From the NCBI GenBank assembly GCA_914767715.1, contig OU612075.1, positions 3,226,001 to 3,290,000 of the forward strand: a stretch of 64,000 bases of DNA. Direction: 5' to 3'. The translations under genes and the position numbers were made by a program. The notes beneath the pieces are model-generated. The model saw only the letters and a list, made by a program, of their open reading frames with translations. It did not search any database and was not told the DNA's origin. The DNA comes from Membranipora membranacea. Its lineage: Eukaryota; Bryozoa; Gymnolaemata; Cheilostomatida; Membraniporidae. Below are positions 44,553 to 60,505 of this stretch, piece by piece; position 1 is the stretch's first letter; each line of letters begins with the position of its first letter.

Positions 44553-46920
44553 AATGTGGCAGACATTTAACTATATAGTGTTGTCACAGCATTTACAATT
44601 TTACAAAAATCAACATTCTGAATCAATCAAAACTTACCAAAGCTGGCCGTGACTGATGACATCTGGATGACTATTCAGCTCAGAGCTACCCGTATGGTTC
44701 ATCCTGACAACAGCTACCCTAGGCTTTTGTGTGAACTTTGTTAATGTAAGTCAATTGTCTACAGAGAATTAGTTTTATATTTAGTTTATTTATATGAATT
44801 TTAAATGATTATTTGAGATATTTTTACCTCTTGTTACATAATACAGACTTCTCTCATGCCAGTGTTTTATGGTTCTGTCTACTGCAGTTCTATAAATTGC
44901 CTGGTGTTCTCAAATTTCCAAAATGAACTGTAATCTAAACAGCAAATAGCGACTTCTCTTTTCGAGGTTTTGAGTAAAACTACCAAAAGAAGTGACTTGA
45001 AGACCGGTAGACAGAATGACGCTAAGACAATCTATTGACGCTAAGACTGATCTATTTGTGCATCATTAAACGTCCATCAACATAAAGATGTGGATTTTGA
45101 GGAGCTAATATTGAGGTATACATTATAAAGACGGCCATTGAGAAAAATTAAAGTGTAATAAAAACACCCTTAAGCCGAAGGGCTGTGGGACAGGGGGTGG
45201 CAAGAGTCAGACTACCTAATGCCCTGAGGACAGCATATCCATAACTATAATGGCCATCAAGTGAAGTGCCTGATGCTTACATAAAGTGTATATATATGTA
45301 AATATATATACATAAATATATATATATATACACATGGATTATTTCCTTGACAGGTGTATGAAATAAATGATCAAGGAATTTGAATCATTTCTTTGATCTA
45401 TAGCTGCACAATGTGTGGCCAGGTATAGTTATTTGATAAAAAATCAACAATGCGAATAATACATCAAAGAGTCACTATCTGATACTAAGAATACCCTACA
45501 ATTAAAGTGTATAGACATATGAAAGGATACGATTGGCTTGTCCTCGCAAGAGAAAACCTCAAAAACTAATAGACTTTGCCAGCTACACATTGCACGGCTT
45601 ACATACGTTTTTTTATTCCAATATTTGGGGGGGGGGGAAAGATCTTAAGTTTTGTGAGAAAAGTCAATAAGACAATTTACACATAATTAAATCACCTCCA
45701 ATTGTTTTGAAATCTACCTGCAAATCTGACACTAGGTTTAATAAATTTCGGTTTAGTAAGAATCCAATCCATTTGTATAAGTGCACATTACCCTTGGACT
45801 TGTGGATTACCATTATCAACACAAATGATTGCATAAAAAACTGTGATAAGTTGACTCAACATTCTTGGCAAAGAGCCTAGACCTTAGTAATTATTGTATC
45901 ATTGTAAGGCATTTGTTGGGCAGATCAAAGGGTTTATTAGTCACCATATAGATAAAACACAACATTCTTGGATGCGGGACAACTCGTTTCTTGACAACTC
46001 GGTTGATAGAGTCATCAAGCTTAGTCCCCTACCTACCAAACACTTGTGAAGACTCCGCTCTAGGAAAACCCCACACAAAAACCCTTTTCAACAGATCATT
46101 GTCTTTTTGCAAGCCGATCACACTGAGAGCGCTATTGACTATAAAATTGTCATGTAGATTTGTGATAGATCAAAAATTAACTGTATGGTTCTGTGCTGAA
46201 AGGATAGCTTGCTGAGCTAAGCTGCTCGTGATAACAGAAATGAATCGCAAGAGGGGTTCTTTGTTTCTTTGTAGACTTGTCCATATGTCAGACTTAGTTC
46301 GATAAAAGATACAAACCTACACAGTCTGACTACTATTGTACCATGAACAGTACATCCAATTAGCTATGTTTTCCAGTGAGTCATACATTACGCCATTGAT
46401 TTTTTTCTATGCAAGAAGAAGGCAGCTGTGTGAAAAGTATGATATTCGCTACACGATATATCTGGCTATATACACATACACATAATTCACAGTCGGCTCA
46501 ACCTTTCAGCTAATTGAATAGTCATTGGATATGTGTTAGCATCGGTCTGTGTCGCTGGCTGGTGTTTTGTATTACAATCATGTTTTTTGATATGCTGTCT
46601 GAACACTGAAAATAGATGATTGAAAAATAACCCACTCAATTTAAGTCGAGTCACATCAAAGCATGATCACTAACACATCACTGCCTTTGATGTTATGCAT
46701 TACAAAAAACTTATTATAGAAGCACCCGCCGCCGGTCCACCAGTATAGAATGGGAATGACCCGACTGCGGGCAAATTGAATCCAACTCATTCTAATCAGG
46801 GAGGGTAGAATGTTCTAATCACGGCAAGGAGGCTGATCAAGTCAGGAGTTGTGTTTGGTTGGCTGATAAGAAGATAACTCCCAACACAACCTAATTTTCT
46901 AATCCGGTAATACAGTAAAG

Positions 46921-46948
46921 CAGGGAGGGTGGGATCCCACCCTCCCTG
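46921..46948. repeat. 28-bp perfect palindrome
   Basis: CAGGGAGGGTGGGA is followed directly by its exact inverse, with no loop (centre GATC). A related cagggaggg half-site lies at about 46799, and an imperfect aggagttgtgttt.../...aacacaacct stem lies between them. Confidence 0.85.
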
Positions 46949-47970
46949 AGTAAAGCAAGCCTCTGAATTGATATCTTTGAGCGAGAGCCAAAGTTGTGCG
47001 GTAGATAAATAATTTAAAGATAAAGAGGATTTGAATGGGTTGTTTTCACAATTTAGGTGTGAATTGTTTGTTTTAACACAGGGAACTAGCGATGGATAAT
47101 TTATAGCAGCTACAATACAGGTTCAATTGATGCCAATACAAAAATACCAATCTTCAGTTAGTTATCAGTTATTGTCGGTGAGTGGCTCTGAATATTCCAG
47201 CCACTCAGGTTGTTAATGCAGTCGCAACTGCAGTATGGGATGAGTGCGGGTTTTGAAGTTATATGGAGTGGAGAATGACGGATGAACGTTTAGATCTTTA
47301 TTGGTGTATTGGCATCGTAAAACTGTAATCAAGATTGTGCTTATAAAGTCTTTGGTCTTAGAGACAATCGGTGACATCAATTGGAAGAAAAGTAAACATG
47401 AAATGTAAATGCAAATTACATCAATAACATAAGGCAAATTACATCAAAACATACAGACCAAAAAGACTTTATATTTACCTCAGTGCTCCTTATGGATATT
47501 TATAGCAATCACTAGCTAGCCCCCAGACCAGATCCAGGATTGGGGCGCCAATAAATCCCCGCACTGACCCGCAGTCACACAGGTTCAATTTATATACTTA
47601 TCAATCACATGGGTCATGCACAAAAATAGTTACTCAACAGAGAACAAAAAGTAGTGACCATGTGTGACAACATGTAATTGATCCCTATTTGTTAGAATAC
47701 CAACTGCACACTGTGGTATTATGTAACATAATATATGCAAAGTTTTATAAATTAAAGAATATCACAGAAAAAACAGTGACGAACAAACAGGAACAACCTC
47801 TCAATCACATTAGGGGCCTTCAAAACACAGTCCCAAACAAATTCTCCTTGATTGGTGGGCTAACATTAGGACTTGGTGTATAACACAGACAGCTAGCTAG
47901 CTAGAGTGAGTTGGATACCTCTCCAGAGCTGCTCCTTATTTTTTGTTATGCATCTGAACATTACAGGAGA

Positions 47971-48023
47971 GCTTTGTTCGGTGGGGGGAGGGGGAAACAA
48001 AGTTCCCCCCCACCGAACAAAGC
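47971..48023. repeat. Hairpin with 18-bp perfect arms
   Basis: GCTTTGTTCGGTGGGGGG (47971-47988) and its inverse (48006-48023). Same cttgacaagctttg theme as 22410 and 48699. Confidence 0.8.
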
Positions 48024-48370
48024 TTGTTAAGACAGGCTAAGGATTTTCAAACATATACTTTTGCTCATGACATGTTTCTTGTTATGCTCAAAGCGATCAA
48101 CTCACAACTATATTATATCAACTCACAGTTATAATAGATTGATGGATGTAATAACAGTATGTAGATAGGCTAGGCCGCTCTGGTCCACTTGTTCTGGGAA
48201 TTCCCCCTCAGAAGGTCTCATAAATTCAAATTCAGCCAATCATGTATGTGCCCATGTTATTGACTACATTTTATAGATTATTTTAGATGCAACAACCTTC
48301 AGTCAAAGTCTAGTTAGAGCTGTACTGCTGAAGTTTAATGTTTCACATCGCCGGAATCACAGCAGGATAA

Positions 48371-48655
48371 ATGGATATGGGTTCTGAGTGGGGATCACAA
48401 GTACACCTTACAGGATTGGATGACTATCCAGAGAAGGGAAATAATATCGACAGCAACACTGTAAGAGTGAACTCTACAGAGGGAAAGAGAGACTTTTGGT
48501 ACATAGCTAGAGTATGCTTTCATCGGATGATGGCTCTTCTGTTGGTCTCTATGATCATTATAACCACCATCTACATCAGCCATCTGCAGACACATGTACA
48601 GGAACTGGACGCAAGACAGAAAGTCGTAGAGAAAATTCTGAAAGATCTGCTCTAG
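48371..48655 (+). CDS. TNF-type first exon, membrane stub F
   Basis: 94 residues, MDMGSEWGSQVHL to TAG 48653-48655. The tail again contains DDYPEKG. Transmembrane core VCFHRMMALLLVSM, then IYISHLQTHVQELDARQK and a short coil. A consensus donor (AAC|GTAAGT at about 48671) lies just after the stop, as if an ancestral exon of TNF-exon-1 type had acquired a premature stop. No TNF domain downstream. Confidence 0.65.
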   Translation: MDMGSEWGSQVHLTGLDDYPEKGNNIDSNTVRVNSTEGKRDFWYIARVCFHRMMALLLVSMIIITTIYISHLQTHVQELDARQKVVEKILKDLL

Positions 48656-48698
48656 GTCATCACTAAAAACGTAAGTCCCAAGCTTGGCCTAGCCAGAC

Positions 48699-48771
48699 TT
48701 GACAAGCTTTGTTGATGAGATGTGGGTGGGTGGGTGGGGGAGAAATATTCCCATCAACAAAACTTGCTAAG
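48699..48771. repeat. Hairpin with (gggt)n loop
   Basis: caagctttgttgatg pairs with catcaacaaaacttg across a loop rich in GGGT. Confidence 0.65.
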
Positions 48772-49309
48772 GCGGGATACCCTCTACCCATTATATATAC
48801 CATGCTCCTTTACAGAACTGGATTTTATTTATAACAAAGCTCAGTATAGGAAATCTGGCATAATTTCTGGAAACCACTTTGTTTGTGTTACATTTGGCAA
48901 ACAAGTATTTTGATAGTTCAGGTCCACAAATGGCTCCAATCGAGATTTAATGGCATTCTTTATGTGAAGCTTGATTGAGCCCTTAGAATAAGTACAATTT
49001 TGGCATAGAAAGATTTTTGTGGCAGATAAGAGTTCAACTTATGCTACATGCAACAAAAATCTTGCATCATCCGTGTCACAATACTTCTTTGTTATAATTT
49101 AATTTTCTGCATGTTCATATTATTTTAGGCATTTACGGCGACTAGAGGCGGTAACAGTGCACTGCAAAACATCACTGGTTTAATCCCGCGATTCACAGAC
49201 AGCTTTCCAATAAATATTCACTGTTGTTTATATTGTATAAAACTCAATTCCATATTGTTATTGAGTTCCAATAGAAGCTAGAAATTAAATTAAGTTTTTA
49301 CTATCGTAG

Positions 49310-52300
49310 GTGAATGACTACTTCATGGGGCCGTTCTGCCTCTGGCGCCCCAGGAGGTTGTGGAATGTGACATTTTCATGTTCAATCTGTGATGGAACTA
49401 TGACCTTCAAAGGATGGTGGAAAAACCCCCGTAAAGTCCATTCGCTCACTGGCATATATTTTGTATGCTCAGAATATTTAGGTAAGTCATAGTCATAGAG
49501 TCTGAAAGTTATCTTACCATATAGTAAATCATATATACTATATACTTTTTATACTGTATACTTCTTGCACTATGCATAATAATGGATATATATATAATCA
49601 TTCTCTGATATTTCAAGGGGTTTCTAAAATGTGTTACCGTTGCAATTGCCCTGACAAAGTAAGCGCTTTACATAGGAACACACCATCTTATCATTGTATG
49701 TACCTTATTGTAGAGTGTAACAAGTGCTCAAAGTGTCTGCCTGCTTTTTCACCGTTGATGCTCCAACAGCTTGATGATGGGTTGAGGAGGCAGTTCCCAG
49801 CTATCCTGACATATCAGTCTGGACTGGACAGGAAAGTCCTCAACATTATGAAGAGCAGAACACTGGGCAACTCCACATCAGCAGCCATGAATTTAGTGCT
49901 GGAAAACCATACAGAATACTATCTTGAGAGAGTTGGGCTGTACTTGACACATTGCAAAGTGAGTGATCTTCTCTTCTCTCTAAGTACTCTGTAATGTTTG
50001 CCTGGTGGCTATGTTTACATCAAATAATGATGTACTTAAATATTATGAGTATAGAGTGATATACACAAATTTCCACTTTACGCCTTAAATAGCTTAATGA
50101 TTTTTTTCTTAGCTTTACAAGAGCACCCTTCTAGCGGTAGAAGAGCAGACTGAACACGGTCATATCAGTTTTCAACCAGTTCCAGAAATGCATGGTGTCA
50201 GCAAGCATGTATGGGGATTATCAGTACTCATGATAGATGCGGGATCCCGTCTCGGTACCAGCAAAGCTGTGGTCACGAGTACCTTTGGGTCTGTGCTCAA
50301 ACTGGACTCAACGAAGAAAGTATGTCAACTTGTGAGATTAATGTGATGTGTTAATTATTGAACCAGCATATTATATTGATAGTATCAATTTGAAACCCCA
50401 TTTAATTTTTTTTTGGTTCTGTCAAACCATCCTAAACATGACTGAACAATTTATGAGATCTATGTCTGTGCTAAAGTGATATGTTGTTATCCTTTTTTTC
50501 GATGGTTTATAGATTACTCATAAGTTAGCTGGACATGCTAGAGGTTCTGCTGCATGGTGTACAAGTGTGTCAAATGAACACGGTTTGATCCTAAACTGTG
50601 TCCTCACAGAGAGTGAAGGCAGGGCCCTCAAACCGATGGCACAAGGGATAGTCAAAAGGTTTGTACAGTAGCATGTTTTATGCGTATTGACTATGTATTC
50701 TTCAGGCGATTGACAATTTTACATATAACTTACCTACCATGCATATATCAATGTACTAATTTTGGGTTTTGTCAGCTGTCAGCAACAGCAAAATGTGTAA
50801 GTAAATTTATTATATGCAAGTGATCCAGTTGTGAAAGTGCCATCTAGCTCAAAGCTCGAGTTTATTTGCATTTTTTATTCCAGGTATTCAGATGCTGGCA
50901 TTCCTCCACCAACATTGTTGTACGTGGATAGGAATTGTTGCACGAAAGCAGGTTATGACACGGTCACTAGGCAGCTGTTTTCTCCATGGGATATAACTGT
51001 TAGGCTCGATATATTCCATTTCATCAGAAGGATGGCAGCTGCAGCAGTAGAACAGCACCCATGGTATGCCATTTACCTCGGACGACTCTCTACTGCTATC
51101 TTTGAATGGGACAAGACTGATCTGGATCTACTGAGAAGAGGCAAGAGAGGGCAACTGGCCCAGAAGAAACTGGAGCTATCAGCAAAACAGGTAAGATCAG
51201 CAGAATTGACATTAGTTTTTTCTGTTATCGCTAGTAAAGATTAGTGCATTTGGATTGTGTACCCATTGCGTTGGGAGTCTAGCTAAATGACTGGTCTTTT
51301 GCCTTTATTATCAGATTGATGAGCAGCTGACTAAGCGAGAACTACATCAGCATTGCAGGAGGAGGGTACGTTCGACAGAGCAGATAAGGAAGTTTATAAC
51401 TGATCTTATTGAGAGCCTCCGTAATGTTATGGACTCCATCCGTACACGCCTGCTTAAACCGAAGGTTGATGATATCTGGCTGGAGCAGCAGCAGCACCTT
51501 CAATGTCTCCAATACAGAGAGATCGGAACGCTCAATAAGGGTGGTATAGTGCTACCAGTATATCGATGTGCTAGAGGAAGCTCTTCATTAGAGTCGTTCC
51601 ATCTACATCTGGCTCGGTTTATACCTGGTAAGTTTTGTCACTCCCTGCTTGTGAAATTATTTACCTCTATACAATTCTTATTGGAGTTATATTCACCCTG
51701 TTTTTTCACCGAAATCCCCTTATTTATATGTCTTCGATTATTTGTTTATAAATCATCAACAGAGCTCTTCTACTTCACTGTAGCCTACATTTTACTTGAA
51801 ATGTTATGTATCACTTATTCAAAATTTGTTGCTAAAAATTGACATCTAAGGAACATCAGCTAGTGCATAGCACTTCCAGATGTACCTGCTAGAAGGTCTA
51901 TCTAGATGGAATCAGGACCGTATTAACCAGCAGAGCCAATCACAGACAAAGAGATGCTACAATATTACTCTTATGACGAGTATCAAAGATTTGTCTAAAG
52001 CGATTTAAGGAGAGCCAGTAATCAGCCCACCTAGAATGTCAGCTTATACTGGTATGTTTGAAACCTGAACAAATATGATAGTCACAGTACCAATAGTAAT
52101 GATGAGTAAACAAGGAAATTGATAAGTTTATAATTTAATTTTTTTATTTGGAGTTGTGTACACAAATGCTTTGAAAGCACTCATCTCTCGATTTTCCCTG
52201 GTAACCATGTTTGTCATCATTTATAGATGAACTGATAGAGTATGAATACCTAACAATGCAAACCATAAATCTGCCATCAGAGGATATGGTAGAGACTGAA

Positions 52301-53856
52301 GTAACGGAGCTTGAGGTTGATGAAGGCTTTGATGAGGACCTCATCTCTGACTTCCCACTGAGAGAGGTAAGCAAACCTTCTCATCGTTCTGTTTATGACT
52401 TATTCTGATGCGCCATATTATGCTGATCATGTTTTCATCTTATTTTAAAAAAGACTGTTGAACAATGGTAGAGATAGCATTACCATGTTTAGAGAGGGAG
52501 GGGGGGTATGATGTTAAATGATGCTGGCTTTTAAACATCAAGAAAATAACAACCACCTGCTCTGACCCTGATCTATTTCTTACAATAATATTTTTCTATT
52601 TTTAGAAAACAGATGCACAGGGTGTGCCAGGATATGAAGTCATTGACAAAGTTGCTGAGCTCCTGATCAATGTGGCTGAGACAGATTTTACTGATACACA
52701 AGTTAGGATGATTTTGGCGTGTAATAACAGACTACACGAATCTGATATACACAAATTCCACCAACTTAAGAAAACTGACTCAATTCTAGTGGGAGTGTCC
52801 CGTAGGGCAACAGCTGCCTCAAGTACTGTCGAGCAGACCAAGAGGTTAGACATATCTTTTGTCCGATGCAGGATCGTCAAGTGAAATAAAGTCACTTATG
52901 CCTACTTTGTAACCTTACACTTATCTTTGCTTATTAGGCAGATGCAGATTGTCCCATAACAAAGAAGCAGGGAAAGATCATGTTAATATGGTGCTAGTGT
53001 TGATGACTTTGTAATTCTTATTACAGGATGTTTACACGGAGAGGTGTCCAGGCCCTGAACCCTGGCTGCTGCTGTCTAACCGAAGCTTTATTCACCAAGC
53101 TATGCCAACCAACCATGCTACTCCACCCTGCACCGTTACAAATAGCCAAGAGGAAATTCTCAAGCCGCTTCCAGCTGGTAAACAACAAGTACAGGCTAAT
53201 ACGTAATTGCTACTATAACAGTCAGTTGCTGTCTGACTCTTTACTGTGCCTGCCGCCAACCAATCTTGCTCTCATAAATACTTGGTAAGAACTAGCATGC
53301 TGTTTCAGTAGGGATATTATGCACTAGAAACTTGAGTCCTCACACTGATGCTACAACCTATAGAGGAGGTCGTATAAACAATCACTCAAATTTTCAAATC
53401 ATAAATAATCAGCAAGAGTGATTTACCTAGTTTAATCAGCTTACCTCCCTTGGTATATCATATATTTATAATATTTATAAGAGATCCTTTACAAATATTT
53501 GCAGGCATGACCAGACAACTAGGAAACTTGAGTTACAGAGCCTGGGGCATGGTATTGTAAAGGCACCACGCCTCATCATAGCGACCGAGCCTCTACCAAC
53601 AGTAGCCACACCTCTGCCGCCTACTGAACCAAAAAACCCATTACCGGTAACTTTACCAGCTATAGCCGGGCTAGGAAAGCTCTCGCTACCACAAAGCAGA
53701 TCCACAATCTATAAGAGTAAGAGAGCAGAGGCTGCTGGTAAGCCAACAGGCCAAAGAAAACAGTTCTTATGCTCGCGACGCCAGTTACCTAAGACAAAAG
53801 CTACTGGGCATCGCCAACATGCTATCGTAAAAGGCAAGACATTCTGCCCTAAATAA
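49310..53856 (+). pseudogene. Transposon-type protein, DUF6729-like, two nonsense codons
   Basis: Eleven exons join in phase: 49310-49481, 49714-49958, 50113-50319, 50513-50658, 50884-51190, 51315-51627, 51851-52051, 52227-52366, 52606-52844, 53027-53284, 53505-53856. The product has an N-terminal cysteine pair region, then RRQFPAILTY, STFGSVLKLDSTKK, LLYVDRNCC, VRLDIFHFIRRMAA and PVYRCARGSSSLESFHLHL. These blocks match a family widespread in fish and cnidarian genomes that I recall as DUF6729. It is probably a domesticated or mobile DDE/RNase-H-fold enzyme; that function is inference. Exon 7 carries TAG at 51868-51870 (where the family has a sense codon in TSASA.HFQ) and TAA at 52006-52008. 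All other exons and splice sites are intact. Exon 7 is 201 nt and frame-neutral. The 5' end is missing or unrecognised. Confidence 0.8.
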
Positions 53857-54597
53857 GATGGAAGCTATGATGTGTGGGCTTCTATAGTTAAATCTAGGAA
53901 GCGTGATTAACTCCTTATGCTTCCTTCATTTTATCACAATCAGTATTGCTCTCAATATCAATTTTATGTGCCTTTTTCTAGAATTTCTTGATGCGTGACC
54001 ACAATAACTGTTATTCTGATCCAAATTCAGTTTCGTTTACTTCTAGGGAAAATAAGTTGTTTTTTTAACTTTCCGTTCATAGATCACATCACTTATTTTT
54101 ATATCAAAAATTTTGTATGCCTGAATCTCATCCTTACCTATTTACACCTGTATTTCAAGAATAGTCTGCCAAATATAGTTTTATATTTACGCTGAACTAA
54201 TGTAAGCTGATTCACCCGACTAAGCCAGCAGTTGCATAGAACATTTCGTTCTTAATTTCAAAGACTAAGCTGTACCTTCAACAAATGTCATCGGTCCATA
54301 ATTATCCTGTCAGATCATGATATGACTTATTCCACTGAACTTTAATGTCTCGAAGATAAATTAGACTGTTAAGAAGCTGTTAATGATCCTGATCATACCT
54401 ATTCACATCTACACCAGAGAGGTTCACACCAAAACCCTCAAAAAATATGCGAAACAGATATGGAAGAGTTCTCTCCCCATACAATATGCGAAGACAACTC
54501 AATATTGAATTCGTAGAAAGCTTAGCAGAAAACCAAATCCTGAGTTCTGGTAGATAAATGCTTGTAAAATGATGGGAATTTAGCAGACTAGCAATTA
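53857..54597. other. No recognisable gene
   Basis: 3' flank of the DUF6729-like gene. No good poly(A) context near the stop and nothing else recognised. Confidence 0.5.
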
Positions 54598-54711
54598 TTT
54601 TTCTCTCTTTTTCGTTTTTTCCTTTTTTTTCTTCCCTTCCCTTCTTTTCTTTTTTCTTCTCCTATTTCCTCCTTTTTTTCCTTTTTTCCTTTTCCCCTTT
54701 TCCCCCTCCCA
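54598..54711 (+). repeat. ~110-nt polypyrimidine tract
   Basis: Almost pure C/T on the plus strand, with single interruptions at about 54614 and 54664. It ends 30 bases before the tRNA fragment, at the junction with the flank repeat. Confidence 0.85.
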
Positions 54712-54740
54712 CCGAGAACATTATCCCCCTGCTTTGAGCC

Positions 54741-54769
54741 CGACGCCTTATCCATTAGGCCACGAGGCC
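54741..54769 (-). pseudogene. 5' half of tRNA-Arg(TCG)
   Basis: Minus strand reads GGCCTCGTGGCCTAATGGAT then aaggcgtcg and stops matching before the anticodon. The downstream flank matches that of the two full tRNA-Arg copies, so this is the breakpoint of a third copy of the same segment. Confidence 0.85.
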
Positions 54770-56614
54770 AGGTCTCTTGCCAGGAAAAAATGACATGATA
54801 TAATTACTATAACAACCACAATTATTTACATGCCATAAAATAACTAAACGACAAAAAGGCTTTGCCTTTGTTTTTACTGCAGTAATATAATCTATTGTTG
54901 ACAACTATCATTGTCTGATAACTGTGGCATATCTTGTCTGGTTTGCCTAGTTTGATCCACGCGGAAAACTCCACAGTCCCGACCAATCAAAACTTGTAAA
55001 AAACCGGGCATAGGCTAACGCGGCAGTCATGAATCATCGCAAAAGATTAATTAATAGATCTATCCAAGGAGTTATAATCCTCGATAAACCGGTTGCTAAA
55101 TCTTCAAAGCCCACAATATCATCATTCTGATCATGGAATACATCAGAGCTGATGGATTATCCACTATTGTTTACTGTACTAATGTTATGGCTGCGTAAAT
55201 CATTTGACATTAGTATCGAACCCTGCCAATATGAATATATTTTGGGGATAGTTAATGATCTCATCAGTTTTGGAGATTTCTCCTCAAATTGCCAGAACAA
55301 CAAATGAATCCCTCCCACCCTACCCGATGTCATTTGATACTCATTCACTCAAGGTGAAAATAATTATTTACAATATTGTAGCGGAGATCGAACACATGCT
55401 GCCTGATATTAACACGAACTAGTATGCTCATCCGAATTGGTTGTCACATACAATTGTAGTTAACAAAATATGAGAAACTCTTAAAAGATATATGTGTTGA
55501 CATTGACAATGATTGCCAAATTTTGCAGTTTATTTACCAAAAGACGGAGAAGGAAGTAGACTAACATCAAAAATTTAGAGTTATGCATTCCTGCAAACTG
55601 TCAGGATAACTCCAATTTCTTCTGGAAACTAATAAATCTCTTATAAGTTATTACCATAAACATATAAATACTTATTTATATGTTTATGGTAATTACATTT
55701 GAGAGAGGAAGAGAGGGAGGAATAAAGCAAAGGGATGATCCATTCTCATGCTTTATTTCAGCCAATTTCTTTTTTACAGTGATCAGCATGTTAGAGAATG
55801 GAAATAGAATAATATGTGGTAATGATTACTTACCATTATGTAGCAGCAACAAGACAACCTCACGATCAGTTTAAGGTGTAACCAAGTGCCTTTATGTGAA
55901 TAAGTTTATTGTTTTTTTAGGGCAAACCTGTCTGACACAACTGAAAGGGAAACGAGAGTCATGCACAGCTGGCTATAAAGGAAAAAAGAAAATAAAAACT
56001 GCCCGTTGCCTTTCCCCTTTTGCCTTTTCCAGATAAATCTTCAGCAGGCACGGCCTATCAATAATAATTGAATAAAATTCCCGTACTTTGGTTTTGTGAC
56101 CTTCCTTGTTTATGATAAGGATGAGGATTGGATGAGTGGCCTTATCGTTGCCCCTCAGTCTTCACTGTAAATGAACAAAGTCCAAGGTTGAAATTAGTTC
56201 CTTGTGCTACATCTAAGATAAATGTACTTTTTGTCAATATTTTATTGAATATGGAACAGATGGGCTTCTGTTTGTTTCAGGTATCAAAATACATATACAG
56301 ACCTTTGATTGTTATTAAAACCAGAGATCGGTGATGGAAAGAGTAAGGATATTCTTACTCTGTGATAGTAAACCGCAAACTTATAATTAATCAATCTACA
56401 ACAGACTGTTAAACTGATATTAATTTATTTATGAACTATTTAAACAGCAACAGCCTAAAGCCTGGCAAAATTCCAATCAGGAAAGAACTACCAGGGGAAT
56501 ACCCTTTTATTTGCAAGTGGGACACGCTATTATCAGGCGTTTTTAGTGAACAGGTGAACAGGGAAGCTGGATTACTAGTGTCGGACAGGGAGAACAAACT
56601 CATATCAATTAGTG
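54770..56614. other. Third copy of the tRNA-Arg flank repeat
   Basis: Alignable to 37765-39750 (tcttgccaggaaaaaatgacat..., aaactgtcaggataactcc, gaactaccaggggaatac). No gene. Contains a 42-bp palindrome at 55651-55692 and ends at the 7.2-kb element. Confidence 0.65.
55651..55692. repeat. 42-bp near-perfect palindrome
   Basis: TTACCATAAACATATAAATA and its inverse meet across two to four central bases. Confidence 0.8.
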
Positions 56615-56982
56615 CCTGCTACCGTTGACGAAAGCGGCCACACTTTTCAACAGGAAACCGGATGTTATCATTTTGTTTTTCTTAGCCTTATTCTCCAAAA
56701 TATATTAGTAACCAGAACCGGATATTTGGTGTTTGTATTTTCTTTTGTCAAATTATTTCTTTTCTTCTGGAATTTCCAGTCTGTTTCATTTCCATTTACA
56801 ATCTAAACAATTCCATTTCTTTTTCCATTCAAGTTTAGGGTTTTCAGTTTGAACGGATATTGTTTATTTATTGCAGGGAAAATCATTGAGCAATGTGTAA
56901 ACTACATGTTGGTGTATCTGCTCACTTAATGTAAAGCTTCTCAATTGAGTGGTCTTTTAAGAAATTTCTCTCTAGTCTAGAG

Positions 56983-60422
<3,440 letters not shown>

Positions 60423-60505
60423 AACCGTTTATGTTCCGTTGATATGCCATTAACGATTTCCTTAAAACTCCCTATTATACATACTGCACGTTACCAGTCA
60501 ATAAA

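Larger units (their letters stand above)
44553..48370. other. Long stretch without a recognisable gene
   Basis: 3.8 kb of AT-rich sequence. Holds a TA-rich run near 45297-45335, a G run near 45628, a 28-bp perfect palindrome at 46921 and a G/C-armed hairpin at 47971. No TNF stalk or TNF-domain exon was found in it. Confidence 0.55.

Noticed and set aside
40129-48370. Searched for stalk or TNF-domain exons downstream of stubs C, D and E
   Set aside because: None of the diagnostic phrases (attgcgtatatatctgc, ccctggatgagatctg, aaagct.gagatcggata) recur outside blocks A and B; a strongly diverged version cannot be excluded by eye.
56612-56806. Hydrophobic plus-strand frame over the left inverted repeat
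   Set aside because: It starts in flank and crosses the terminal inverted repeat; composition explains the hydrophobic translation.
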